A stretch of DNA of 60,000 bases from Diphasiastrum complanatum (lineage: Eukaryota; Streptophyta; Lycopodiopsida; Lycopodiales; Lycopodiaceae), in assembly GCA_029204225.1 (NCBI GenBank), contig CM055104.1, forward strand, positions 45,455,835-45,515,834, read 5' to 3'. Under the pieces are notes generated by a model that saw nothing but the letters and a program-made list of their open reading frames with translations, made no database searches and was not told the DNA's origin. The first letter of the stretch is position 1; every line of letters begins with the position of its first letter. Below, in pieces: positions 46,990-58,587 of this stretch. Position numbers and translations under genes: made by a program.

Positions 46990-47717
46990 TCACAAATAAT
47001 TTTGTCATAAAATGATACATTGTAGTCAATATATAAATTTGTTTTCAAATTAAAATTATTACATTTTTCTACAATGTTGCATTTCTAAAGTTTCATTTCA
47101 AACACATCTCGCAATCACTTAGAATTGAAAAAACTTATCAATATTATTAGATATGTGAACTAATTAAGAGAACAATTATAAAATGTAAAACGTTGATTAT
47201 TTATATATTATGATTAAAAAGCATCTTCTTTGAGATAATAATACACTTTGCCACAATGTTCGATTATTTATTCATCTTTGCAAACATTCAAACGTGTATA
47301 ACATTGCAATTTTTTTATCAACAGATTAGCTTAACAAGCTACCTCATGGCTCTCAATTGCAAGGTACCTAGCATCCTTTCAAGTGCAAATTTAACTCACA
47401 CTTATATTTTTATCCATTAATACCATATTGAGATTAATGTCAAATTTTGATTATGAAATTTTCTCAATATAGAAACACATCATAATGTCCATAAATGTAT
47501 AAGATAGCATGTTATATTCAACCAACAATAATTTTAATTTGTCAGAGCATAATAATTTGACATAATGATCATTTGTTTTTTAGTTCACATTTTATTATAA
47601 GTATGCACTTATTCAAAACCTCAAAAAAAATCTTATTTGCTTTTAAATTAATCATGAAGTTGTTGTTTATCAGCATATTATTCATAATATATATTTTTTA
47701 AAATTTAACAAACTAAT
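46990..47717. other. Very AT-rich spacer
   Basis: No frame, RNA gene or repeat was recognised. It separates the CACTA-like frames from the palindrome cluster. Confidence 0.5.
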
Positions 47718-48150
47718 TTTGCCACGCATGCCATGCGTGGCAAATTTTCAAAGCAAAACCTCTTAAGTATTGTGTTTTGATATTGCCACGTGTGGCAAAT
47801 TTTGCCACGCGTGGCAATAAAAAAAGCCAACTCCTTGAAATTTTCTCTGGAGTACATGTAACACAACAAGTGATTAAATAACTGTACGTGGCACTTCCAC
47901 GTGTGGCTGTGCCACGCTGACACATTTTGGCGCTCATATTTTGAATTTTGAGTTTAAAAAAATTTGCGTGGCACTGCCACACGAAATTAAAAATTTGTTG
48001 CCAAACCCCACCTCCAGCCTGGATTTCACCGACAGGGTCCCCGAAAAAGTTTTGCGTGGATGTGCCACGCGTGGCAGTGCCATGCAAAAGAAAAATGTCA
48101 AAATTTCGGCTAAGTATCGGGTTCGCATGGCAGCGTCGCATGGCAAAACG
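47718..48150. repeat. Cluster of GCCACG/CGTGGC palindromes
   Basis: Ten or so copies of GCCACG or CGTGGC occur within 430 bp of otherwise AT-rich DNA. Perfect inverted repeats include 47718-47744 (13 bp arms, 1 bp centre) and 47802-47817 (ttgccacgcgtggcaa). Others are near 47784, 47888-47920, 47965-47983, 48053-48084 and 48125-48147. The frames across it are artefacts of the motif. Confidence 0.85.
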
Positions 48151-48171
48151 CACATATGTGTAGTTGTGCTT

Positions 48172-48500
48172 CAAATTAACACAAACTAAATCTGATGGTT
48201 ATAAGAAAGCACAAGGGGAATCATGTGAGTTCCACTTTGACCAAACTTAGATTCTTTATTGCAGCTTGAGTTTGTGACTCTGGGCCTCTAATGTCATTTA
48301 AGAGTTTTAAACCCCTAGTCACTTATTCCTAGGAATCACAACTTGTTAATTGTGCTCATTGGGTTGGGCTTATACGTGCAGGATGCCAGTGCCCTCGCAC
48401 TTATTACTCTAACTGTACAGTGTACTATGGCGAGGCCCACTTGGTAAGCTTAGCCTACAGTACTTTTAGTGGCAAGACCCACTAAGTGCCCAAACACCTA
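48172..48500. repeat. Dispersed LTR-like repeat, copy 2
   Basis: Matches 5015-5300 in the same orientation, including 'gggcctctaatgtcatt' and 'cttattcctaggaat'. The region homologous to 4875-4990 is absent here. The copy starts directly after the palindrome cluster. Confidence 0.8.
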
Positions 48501-48623
48501 CATGTTAGGGCACACAAAAAATACTAGCTCAGCCTCCTCAAAAATCTCTCTTAGCTAGACTTTCCAAGGTGGAACCTCCTAAGGCCCTTGTAGTAAAGAA
48601 AAACCAATTGAATCAGTGCTACA

Positions 48624-49314
48624 TGTGAAAAGTACAGTACTAAGGACCATAAATGGATCTTTGAATGATCCACAAGGTGATTGTATGCTTATTATACAAT
48701 CTATCAGAAACTAGTCATCAGAAAACAAGATCTAGTTTAGCAGCTTGATAGGAAACAAGTAGAGACAATCAAAGCATTGATCAAATAGTATAATCCAACT
48801 CCACACGTGTGGAAATAAGGCTTTAGTACGGCCTGTAGACAGTGTTTACAAAGTGTCAAAGCTGGGTTTCATTGGAAATCAAGAGTAATCACCATACAAT
48901 GAGAGGAAACTCGAGTTTCTCCTTAAAGCTCCCAAAAGTTTCTATCTTGTCACTATGGAGAATGGGAGTACATAGTAAAACACACTTCCTTTGCAAATTT
49001 AGGTGAAAATCCAGCATGTAATAAGGAAGTAGACTCCACTTTCTTGCCCTAATGTGAAAACCCTAGCCTAGATCCAAGAGGCATGCTTGGTAGGTGCATG
49101 GTAGGTACAAATCTCATCATAAATCATGGTCTAGATCCTACAAAGTAGGAATCACTACCAAATAGACACAACCACTCCTCTTGACTCGTGGTAACCTACT
49201 TTAGGTGTGTATGTACAAGTGGCACTTTGACCATTCAAGTAACCAACAAACAATATTGACAAAATGTATAATATTCTACATGGCTAGATTTGCCAATGTA
49301 GGCAATTTTTCACA
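48624..49314 (-). repeat. 3' LTR of outer copia
   Basis: Read on the minus strand it begins TGTGAAAAATTGCC and ends ACTTTTCACA. It has the same length (691 bp) as the other LTR, with scattered substitutions. Confidence 0.95.
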
Positions 49315-49323
49315 CTCCTCCTC
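49315..49323 (-). other. Polypurine tract of outer copia
   Basis: GAGGAGGAG on the minus strand directly precedes the 3' LTR, the primer position for plus-strand DNA synthesis. Confidence 0.8.
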
Positions 49324-49389
49324 AAATCTAGCCTTGGAGATCACAATGCTTTTATCAATAACTTCAATTGATGATCTGAGCTTGACAAA

Positions 49390-50717
49390 TTAATCTTTAG
49401 ATAAAGGTTTAGTAAACAAATCAGCCAAGCAACTTGATGATGGCACGCGTTGGAGCTTGATCTCTTTAGCTTGCACTTTTTTCCTCACGAAATGATGAGC
49501 AATTTCGATGTGTTTGCTCCTTACATGGAATGTAGGATTAGTTGCAAGTGATTGGGCTGATTGGTTGTCACAATAGATGATAGGGATCTCCTCATCCATG
49601 ACATGAAGCTCCACCAATAGCCTTTTGAGCCACAAGACCTCCTTGCATGTTGATGTCAAGGCCTTGTATTCGGATTTTGTGGAAGATAGGGAGATGGTAT
49701 CTTGCTTTTTGGAAAGCCATGATACTCCATCACATAGAAAGGTGGCAAAGGCACTTGTTGATCTTCTATCCACTTTTTTTGCAAAATTCGAGTCACTGTA
49801 GGCTCTTAAGCCAAGATTAGTTCCTCTATACAAAATACCAAAAATCTTAGTGAATGAAATGTATCTAAGGACTCTTTTGGCCATGTTCCAATGTGAAACT
49901 AGAGGACTTTGCATGAATTGGCTTAACTTTCCAACACTATAACTAAGATCAAGTCTAGTTATAGTTAAATAGATCAAGGATCCAATAAGCCTTCTATATA
50001 ATGTGATGTCCTCAAAGGATGCTTCATCACAACCAATAGATGCTTTTACATGTTGCTCCATGGTGTCTCAATGCCTTTACAATTCTTCATTCCAAATATA
50101 TCTAGGATGGATGTAGCATATTTAGATTGACAAATGAAGCTAAAACCACATCCTCTAATAACCTCTATTCTAAGAATGAAGCTCAATAGGCCAATATCTA
50201 CCACTTTAAACTCTTTTGCTAAAGCAATTTTTACATCTCTAATTCCATCTAGATCATTACCACTCAAGATAATGTCATCTACATACAAAACAAGAATAAT
50301 GATCATGCCATCATGAAAACTTATATACAATGATGGATCATAGGCACTCATTACAAAATTGATGGAAATGAGAAAAGAGTTTAGCCTAGAGTACCATGCT
50401 CTAGGTGTTTGCTTGAGCCCATAAAGGCTCTTTTTCAAAAAACACACCTTTCCTTCATGCTTTGCCTTGATGAAGCCCTCAGGTTGCCTCATGTAGATCT
50501 CTTCCTCCAAATAACCATTGAGGAATGCATTTGTGAAGTCAAGTTGGAATAGCTTCCAATTGAAGGTTGTAGCAAGACTAATGATCAACCTGATAGTAAC
50601 AAGCTTAGCCACAAGAGCAAAAGTCTCATCATAATCAATGCCTTTGGTTTGTAAAAAACCTTTGGCAACAAGCCTAGCTTTATGCTTGCTTATTGATCCA
50701 TCTTGATTATACTTCAA
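49390..50717 (-). pseudogene. Outer copia reverse transcriptase and RNase H
   Basis: The RT frame (50717-50046) holds HKARLVAKGFLQTKGIDYDETFA, FQLDFTNAFLNGYLEEEIYM, LKKSLYGLKQTPRAWY and the catalytic LYVDDIILSGND, all textbook copia RT. A frameshift near 50050 leads to the second frame (50061-49390) with LIGSLIYLT-like sequence. RNase H follows: RAYSDSNFAK, SLSSTKSEYKAL, YCDNQSAQSLATNP, HIEIAHHFVR and CLADLFTKPL. The active-site acidic residues are present. Apart from the shift the polymerase half is well preserved. Stops near 50720-50810 separate it from integrase. Confidence 0.95.
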
Positions 50718-50950
50718 TCTAAAGACCTACTTGCAATCAAGAGGTTTCTTCCCTTGAGGAAGATCCACAAGATCCCAAATATGATTCTCAATAAGAGCAT
50801 CATACTCTACTTACATAGCATCCATCCAACTTTTAGACTTACAAGCATCTTCATAGCATGTTGGCTCATCTAACATTGAAGTAAGAAAGGTGTAAGATGT
50901 GAAAGATGATGAGCCTTCCCTTTGATCACCTTGACCATCATAGGTGAGCC

Positions 50951-51751
50951 TCAATGGCTCGGATCTTGCCCTTGTAGATCTTCTTGGAGTTCTTGGAGTT
51001 CTTGGAGTTTTTGGAGTTCTTGCATCTTGAGGTGGATCCTCAAGTTCTTCTTCACTTGGAAGCTCCTCCTCCATCCTAGCATGATCCTTGGCATCAAGAT
51101 GATTAGTAGCATTATCATCCAAATCACATGTCCTTCATCAAAAATAACATCCCTACTCACTATCATCTTGCTAGTGATGGGATTGAAGACTCTATAACCT
51201 TTGCTATTCTCACCATATCCCACAAAGATGCCTTTGATGGATGTTGCATCATCCTTCCTTCTCTTATCCAAGGATTGGTGTACATAGCAAGTGGATCCAA
51301 AAACTTTGAGATCCTTGAGATTGGGCTTCTCTCCAAATAGAGCTTCAAATGGTGTGATTCCTCCAATGGCTTGGTTTGGCAATCTATTGAACAAATAGTT
51401 AGCACAAGTTATTGCTTCACCCCAAAATGGTTTGGATAGAGAAGCATCTAGCCTTAAGGCCTTAGCACACTCACAAAGAGATCTATTTCTTCTCTCACTC
51501 ACTCCATTTTGTTGAGGGGTGTATGGACATGACAACTCCCTCTCTATGCCATTAGAACTACAAAAGTCAATCAACTTATTGGAGATATATTCACCTCCAT
51601 TATCACTCCTTAATACCTTAATCTTGGTACTAAGTTGATTTTCTACCAAAGTCTTGAACTTTACAAGAGAATCAAACACCATTGATTTGCTAGACAAGAG
51701 GTACATCCAACAGAATCTAGAATAGTCATCAATGAAGAATACATAGTACTT
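50951..51751 (-). pseudogene. Outer copia integrase, 3' part
   Basis: Begins beside the insertion with YYVFFIDDYSRFCWMYLL (second catalytic Asp), then VLRSDNGGEYIS, TPQQNGVSERRNRSL (catalytic Glu) and FWGEAITCANYLFNRLP. The C-terminal part is FGSTCYVHQSL and GIFVGYGENSKGYRV. It ends in a repetitive LQELQEL stretch. The 5' part lies beyond the inner element at 57039-57332. Confidence 0.93.
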
Positions 51752-51756
51752 GGCAC

Positions 51757-52402
51757 TGTGAAGGATTTCAGATCATTCAAGATCCAATCCAAGTCCCAAA
51801 TCTTTGGTTACAATAAGGAGCAAACCAACAATCCTGCCAATGTAAAAAAATCAGCATCTACATACAAAATGAGATGCAAACTCTAAGAGATATTGATCAA
51901 ACATGAACCAAAATATAAAATATGTTTGCTATCGGTACAATTACAGTACCCTACTATATTTCACATGTGTGGAACCGAAAATAGCAATAAATGATCATTC
52001 TACACACAAGATTGCAAGATAACACCAAGATAGTGCACCAATGAGTAGTAGAACCCAAAGAGAACCATGTATAATGATGAAATGAGAGATATAAGAGAAA
52101 AGATGTGTCTCTCACATCCTTTTATAGAGTTTCCAAACCCTATTTGGCGACTTGGCTTTCCCTCCAAAATGTAAACCCTACTATTTTTGGGTCTAAATTC
52201 AATGTACCCAAAGTTCAAATTTGAATCTCTCTCAAACTCGACTACCAACTTTCCCACACTTTCCAAAAGTGTTTATTGAATGTATTTTAAGCTAATATAA
52301 CTTCAAAAAGTTTATCTCTAAGTCTAAAATGAGTTTTGGCCTCTCATTGACAATTTACCAAAATGTGACTAAACTAGACTAAACTAGTTGAAATCTCTCA
52401 CA
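51757..52402 (-). repeat. 3' LTR of inner copia
   Basis: On the minus strand it starts TGTGAGAGATTTC and ends CCTTCACA. TATAAAAGG lies at 52118-52126 (minus). It is closely similar to the other LTR, with scattered changes and an 8 bp deletion near 52115. Confidence 0.95.
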
Positions 52403-52862
52403 CTCCCTCTTCAACTTGTTTTGGCATAGTTCTAACAATAGAACTTTGATCCAACTTTAGAATGATCTCCATCCTAAGTATAGATCTTCTTTCTAAGGTT
52501 CTAAAGTATCTTTCATAATTGATATAGAGAACAGTGTCCAAATTGGATGCTTCACTATTTCTTACATCAATTTTGCACATCAAGATATAACTAGAACATG
52601 AAGAACCAAATAGAATGTGAATGAAATGATTCCTCCATGTTTCAAACTTTGATCTCTCTGGAAAATTACAACAACCAAACAATAAATGTGAGTGATGACC
52701 ATTTGCTTGCCTGTCTCCTCCAACTTTGTCCTTTCTTGATATGTCTCCACCATAAAACTCCATGAATGAGCCTCCATCTCCATCTTGCCACAAGATATCA
52801 TCAACACTTGTCCATGAATGAGTGACATAATGAACCTCCAATAGCTTCATTTCCATTAGCAA
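52398..52862 (-). other. Open frame overlapping the end of the inner-element ORF
   Basis: 154 codons in another frame, overlapping the last ~60 bp of the long ORF and ending in the polypurine tract. It contains VDDILWQDGDGG and no recognised domain. It may be the original continuation of the unknown coding segment after a frameshift, or chance. Confidence 0.3.
52403..52412 (-). other. Polypurine tract of inner copia
   Basis: GAAGAGGGAG on the minus strand directly precedes the 3' LTR. Confidence 0.8.
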
Positions 52863-55845
52863 AACCAGCCAAGAATGCTAGTACAACTTCAACAATAAGA
52901 TATTGCAAGACAATGTAGCTAGTTTGTCCATATCTTGACAATTTGCACACATCCACATGAAATTGCTCAAACATGAGATAGAACAAGTAAAGTAAACTTG
53001 AAAAACACTTCCTTGCTGCTCCTTTGAACTTACTTGAGTCTTCAATAAGCTGCAAAAATAGATCCATAACATCTTTTAATAACCTTCCTTTGATGCTCTT
53101 GCCTAGCTCCAAATTGCCACCTTTCCTTTTGTGTTGTTGAAGCCCTTTGAGACCAACCTCTTGATCTTCCTCTTGATCATCAAAGTCATTGAACAAACTT
53201 TGTTTTCCAGATACATTACTTTCTTTTCCATTATGAAAAACATGAAAACCAATATCCACTTGCATAGCATCATCTACACAAGAAAATTCTTCAAAACATG
53301 TGAATAAAGCAAAGTGTGTCGCTTCCACTTGCTTACCTTTCTCTTGATCATCAAAGATATCAAAGATATGAATATCTTCAGACCTGAACCTCTGAAAATA
53401 CTCCCTCTCAAACATATGATCTAGATCCAACAAGATCTCATCAATGCTTGATCTCGAATTTCCACAAAGGTTAGTGAAAACAATGTCACCAATGTCACCA
53501 TCATAAATCAAAAGATAGATTCCACACTTTCCATCCAACATGAAGTAGAGTAGGTGAAGATGAGTATCAAACCTAATAAATCCAACCCTCTTGAGTCCAT
53601 AACAAACCTCAATAAGCTCACCAATGAGATCTCCCTTGCCTTGAAGAAATTGCCTCTCGATTTGCTCCATGTAGTCTTTTCCAACCAACCTTTTGCCATC
53701 TTGATCATGAGTGATCAATTCATAATCACAGAATCCTTTGAGTTGATGAAGAGATGTAAGATCCATGCCTTGGATCTTCCCAAGAACCAATCTTCCATTG
53801 CTCTTCCCTTCATAAGACTCCCTCTTAATGATTGCATCATAAGAAGTAGAAACCTCAAAAACATTAGAAGCCATGAAAAAAATGATTAGTACCTTCAACA
53901 TAAGGATGATTGAAGTACTCTCTTTTTTCAAACAAGAACTTCTACTCAATGTTTTAGGTAATGACTCATATGATAATGATTCTTCCTCACTATCATTCAC
54001 AATGACATCATTCAAAGTACATCCTACTTTGAACTCTTCACATACTTCTCTTCTTCTTGACTTGTGACTATCTCCCTCACGAAGTCTCTTGATAGAACCA
54101 TTTGATCTACTCTCTTTATGAAGACATGTGACTCCACTTGCTGGAAAAATGACTTTCTTGGACTCATTACAAAAGAATGTAGAAGAACCACCTCCTTCAT
54201 GCATGCACCTAGCAACATCTTTTGACATATGATCAAAGAAATCATTAACAACAATCTTTTCCAAGGAAGAACCTTCACCTCCATTGATGAAGTTCGCTCT
54301 TTCCTTACCTTTTGCATGCTTGAACTTGCCATGAAGAACCATTGAGACACCATCATTATCCTCAAAACTAGCCAAGTTAGCACAAAGATGAACATCTCCA
54401 AGAAGCATATTAGATCTTGACCTAGATCTAGCATAAGGAAGCTTGTTAGACTTTGCATAAGATCCACCAATCTTATTGATCCTAAAAGGTAACTTTGGAA
54501 AGTTGAGACCAATCTCCTTTTCCATTCCATCCTTTTTGTTAGCCATAACAAAAGCATCAAGCTTGAAAAGTCTACCTTGTCTATTGCCCCTAGCAACCAA
54601 GATTTCTTCCTTTGTAATGAAACAAGCATCACCCCCAAACTTTACCATGTATCCTTTCTCTATCATTTGACCAACACTCAACAAATTCTTTGAAAGTGAA
54701 GGAATGTAAAGAACACCATCAAGTCTTGCTTTCCTATTAGTAGAGAGACAAATAGGAATTGAACCAATACCTTCAATCACACACTCACCACCATTGGCCA
54801 TGTGACTTGTTTTCTTGGCTCCATCATAAGTGACCAAAGAAGTAAAGAACTCCTTGTGACTAGTCATGTGTGAGCTAGCTCCACTATCAATCCACCATGA
54901 ATCTTTGTCACCTTCACTTGATATTGGACTTGATGAACACATCAAAAGAGAATCACCACCACCTAGACCCTCATCATTAGTAGTAAAGTTGATTTGTTTG
55001 CTACCTTCATCTCTTTGCTTCTTCAAACATTCATTTGCAAAATGCCCTTTGATTCCACAATAAAAGCATTTCAACTTAGACTTATCTTTCTTTTTGCAAA
55101 AAGAAGAAGTCTCACCTTGATCTTGCCCTTTAGACCACTTGCCTTTGTCTTTGCCCTTGAACTTGTCTTTGATGAACATAGCATCCTCTGCATAATGAGA
55201 TGTCAATGTAGATCCACCTCCTCTTGATTGAAGCCTATACTCCTCATTCACCAAGATCTCTTGCAAATCCACAATACTTGGCAAAGTCTTTTGAATAGCA
55301 AAACTTTGAACAAGATTATCATGATCATCCAACAAGCCATTAATTATAACTTGAACAAGCTCTACCTCCTTAATGCTTTCACCAATACATGCTAACTCAT
55401 CATTGAATGCTTTAACCCTCAAAACAAAAGCATGAGTACTCTCTTCCTTCTTTTGCAAAATTTGAAAGATTTACCTCCTAAGAGTAAGCACTCTTGATGT
55501 AGACTTGGATTCATAAAGCTTCTTCAAATCTTCCCAAGCCTCCAAAGATGATATGCACTTACCAACTTCCTTGAGAAGTTCATTGGTAATATTCATCTTA
55601 ATCATGTGTAGATCTTTATTTGCTCTCTTGTCATACCTCACTTGATCTTGAGGTGCTTGAGGTATCTCCTCCACACCTTCAACAATCTCCATCAACTCAT
55701 TCATCTCCAATAAGGACTCCATCCTCACCTTCCAAGTAGAATAGTTGATTGAGGTAAATCCACCACTTGTAGCCATGTTGAAGTGACCTGATATTCTTAT
55801 TTCAACCTGTTCCAATGCACAAAGCACTCTCTTGAATGTCAACAA
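52801..55845 (-). CDS. Inner copia gag-protease fused to a long unknown segment
   Basis: One frame of about 1015 codons from ATG 55845 (MATSGGFTSINYSTWKVRMES) to 52801, broken by a single TAA at 55471-55473. The related copy at 10.9 kb has CAA (Gln) there, so one C-to-T change explains it. Numbering from just after the stop (55458 = residue 1): gag to about 130, CCHC knuckle CFYCGIKGHFANEC at 131-144, protease WWIDSGASSHMTS with intact Asp at 188-200, and NLLSVGQM at 258-265. A remnant of the pre-integrase zone (NKLPYARSRSRS) lies near 338-349 and a possible trace of the integrase start (LGDVHL) near 353-358. From about 360 to 885 nothing matches a polymerase or integrase. This part is charged, with a hydrophobic stretch at 516-533 (IILMLKVLIIFFMA), two FDDQE motifs (702-706 and 758-763) and a hydrophobic end (848-867). 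A 525-codon open tail in AT-rich DNA suggests recent selection or recent capture. Function is unknown. Confidence 0.85.
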
Positions 55846-56367
55846 ATGAACTCAACAAGAAATCACAAAGATATGGAACCTCTCAAATCTCTTCTAGCAC
55901 TTCTAACTAGAAAATCAACACATAGAATAGTGAAATCTTGATCAACCTATGATCTATTCTCAATATAATGATTCTTGCCACTTTCTAAGATTGAAACACA
56001 CTCAAATGAAGTTCAGTAATCTCACAAACTAGAGATCCAATCAAAATTAGAGTTTTGACAAAATCACAAAAAATTGAATATCTCAAATTCTACATGCAAT
56101 TTCTACAAACTTGGTATATCTTCTTGTAGACTCCAATGAGACCTTCCTAATGCACCAAAAATCATCTAATTCCAGTAAACCAAGTGTGAGATTGGAATTG
56201 ATCAAGTATAGAACCCTATATTGAGTTTTGACCTACAAAAGATCAATTCTACACATGCAAAAATGCTGATTTTTGAGTAGAGATCAATCTAGCATGCTCT
56301 AGCATTGGTAACTCCTCCAAAATCCTTGCTAAAGATGGCTGATCCTTTCATAACCTGAAATACAAGA

Positions 56368-56379
56368 GCTCTGATACCA
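56368..56379 (-). other. Primer-binding site of inner copia
   Basis: 'gctctgatacca' on the plus strand is the exact complement of TGGTATCAGAGC and abuts the 5' LTR. Confidence 0.95.
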
Positions 56380-57033
56380 TGAGAAGGATTTCAGATCATT
56401 CAAGATCCAATTCAAGTCCCAAATCTTTGGTTACAATAAGGAGCAAACCAACAATCCTGTCAATGTAGAAAAATCAGCATCTACATACATAATGAGATGC
56501 AAACTCTAAGATATATTGATCAAACATGAACCAAAACATAAAATATGTTTGCTGTTCGTACAATTACAGTACCCTACTATATCTCACACGTGTGAAACTG
56601 AAAATAGCAATAAATGATCATTTTACACACAAGATTGCAAGATAAAACCAAGATAGTGCACGAATGAGTAGTAGAACCCAAAGAGAACCATGTATAATGA
56701 TGAAATGAGAGATAGAAGAGAGAATATGTGTCTCTCCACGAGTTACATCCTTTTATAGAGTTTCCAAACCCTATTTGGCCACTTGGTTTTCCCTCCAGAA
56801 TGTAAACCCTACTATTTTTGGGTCTAGATTCAATGTACCCAAAGTTCAAATTTGAATCTCTCTCAAACTCGACTACCAGCTTTTCCACACTTTCCAAAAG
56901 TGTTTATTGAATGTATTTTAAACTAATATAACTTCAAAAAGTTTATCTCTAAGTCTAAAATGAGTTTTGGCCTCTCATTGACATTTTACCAAAATGTGAC
57001 TAAACTAGACTAAACTAGTTGAAATCTCTCACA
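56380..57033 (-). repeat. 5' LTR of inner copia
   Basis: 654 bp. On the minus strand it starts TGTGAGAGATTTC and ends ATCCTTCTCA. The TATA box is at the position equivalent to the other LTR (near 56750). Confidence 0.95.
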
Positions 57034-57038
57034 GGCAC

Positions 57039-58587
57039 CACCATTAGACTCATGTGAAAAACTATGAACATCCGAATGGATGAGTTCAAGAGGAGAGTTT
57101 TATCTTGATGTAGATCTTGAGAAGGGTAGTTTGTGAGCCTTTGAGAGGCTGCATGCTTCACATCTCTTCCCACACTTTGACAAATTCTTGGGGAGTCCAA
57201 CTGCAAGCTCCTTTGCAATCTTAGATTCCATGGCTTTGTAGTTGGGGTGGCCCAACCTTTTGTGCCACAGTTCCACCGTTGATAACTCCACCTTTGCCAA
57301 GTTAACACTCTCCACTGCAATATTAGCATCAAGCTTAAACAATCTACCTTGCTTAAAGCCTTTGGCTATACATTCATCATTTCTAAGGATGGAACAAACT
57401 CCATGCTTAGATTGTACATCTAGGCCATTATCCATTAACTGGCCAACACTAAGCAAATTCTTGGTTAACTTAGGAACATAAAGAACATTATCAAGATTCA
57501 TCCTTTTGGATGATCCCACATACAAGAAAATTGTTTCTATTCCACTTATCTTACATTCTTGACTACTTGCAGTATAGATTGATCTATGTAAGTCATTGTA
57601 AGAAAGTCAGGTGGAAAATATGTCCTTTTGATATGTCATGTGGGAACTTGCCCCACTATCAATCCACCAAGAATCATTGGTGTTGCTCTTGGATGATGGT
57701 GGTTTGTTGGAAACCATCAAGGATGACTCTTCATCCTCCTCCTCCTCCTAATGTGCAATGTTGCTTTGTTTGCTCTCTTGTGTCTTCTTCTTCTTGAGAC
57801 ATTCTGATGCAAAATGTCCTTTCTTTCCACAGAAAAAACATTTGTACTTGGACTTGTCTTTGATCTTGCCCTTTGAGCTTGAAGCCTCATTCTCCTCCTT
57901 GGTCTCCTTGAAGTGCTTCTTCTGGCCATTGGTCTTCTTCTTGCTTTTGAATGAGAAATTAGCTTTCTCATCACCATCCTGCAGAGAAATAGCATTCATT
58001 CTTGCATTGGTATGCAACATCCTACACTCTTCAGCTACTAATACACTGTGTAGCTTTTCTATAGTAGGCAAAGTGTCTTGGATTGCAAAGCTTTGGACCA
58101 AATTTGTAAAGCCACTCCCTAGACCATTGAGGACAATATGAACAAGCTCACTATCTTGAATCTTCTCTCCAATAGAAGCTAACTCCCTATTGAAAGACTT
58201 GATTCTTAGCACATAATCTTGTGCACTCTCATCACTCCTCTTCATGCTTTGTAGAATCTGATTCCTAAGCATGAGAACCCTTGAAGTGTTACTAGACTCA
58301 TAGATAGATTTTAAAGATTCCCAAGCCTCTTTAGCACTCTTACATGATGATACTTCCCTTAAAAGATCATTGCTTACATTCATCTTTATACAGTGAAGTG
58401 CAAGCCTAGACCTCTTCTTGTATCTCACTAATTCCTATGCACCTAGAGGTTCATCTTTATCATCTATTAGAGACTCAAAAAGATCCTGGAGCACCATTAG
58501 TGACTCCATCCTCACTTTCCAAATAGCATAATTGGTAGAATTTAACCTCTCACTAGCTTCTAGAAGGTAGGCTCCCACTGATCCCAT
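57039..58587 (-). pseudogene. Outer copia gag, protease and integrase start
   Basis: Gag begins at ATG 58587 (MGSVGAYLLEASERLNSTNY) with an in-frame TAG at 58435-58437. It continues with NDLLREVSSCKSAKEAWESL and LQSMKRSDESAQDYVLRIKSF. The CCHC knuckle is near 57830 (CFFCGKKGHFASEC). The protease is near 57670 (WWIDSGASSHMTYQ, Asp intact), followed by NLLSVGQLMDNG. The pre-integrase zone is ELWHKRLGHPNYKAM and CEACSLSKAHKLPF. A frameshift near 57105 leads to HSDVHSFSHESNGGA, the first catalytic Asp of integrase, which runs straight into the inner insertion. The remaining integrase resumes at 51751. Confidence 0.93.

Larger units (their letters stand above)
51757..57033 (-). mobile_element. Inner non-autonomous copia retrotransposon with replaced pol
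   Basis: LTRs at 51757-52402 and 56380-57033, primer-binding site at 56368-56379, polypurine tract at 52403-52412, TSD GGCAC at 51752-51756 and 57034-57038. The insertion cuts the outer integrase between its first and second catalytic Asp. Internal DNA (about 3.98 kb) codes gag and protease, then a long unknown frame. No integrase DDE block, no RT YVDD box and no RNase H was seen in any frame. Movement would need enzymes supplied in trans, for example from relatives like the 9.4-12.7 kb element's family. Confidence 0.93.

Noticed and set aside
47713-48189. His/Ala/Trp- or Cys-rich frames in the palindrome cluster
   Set aside because: They come from the repeated GCCACG/CGTGGC motif in different frames and have no other coding support.
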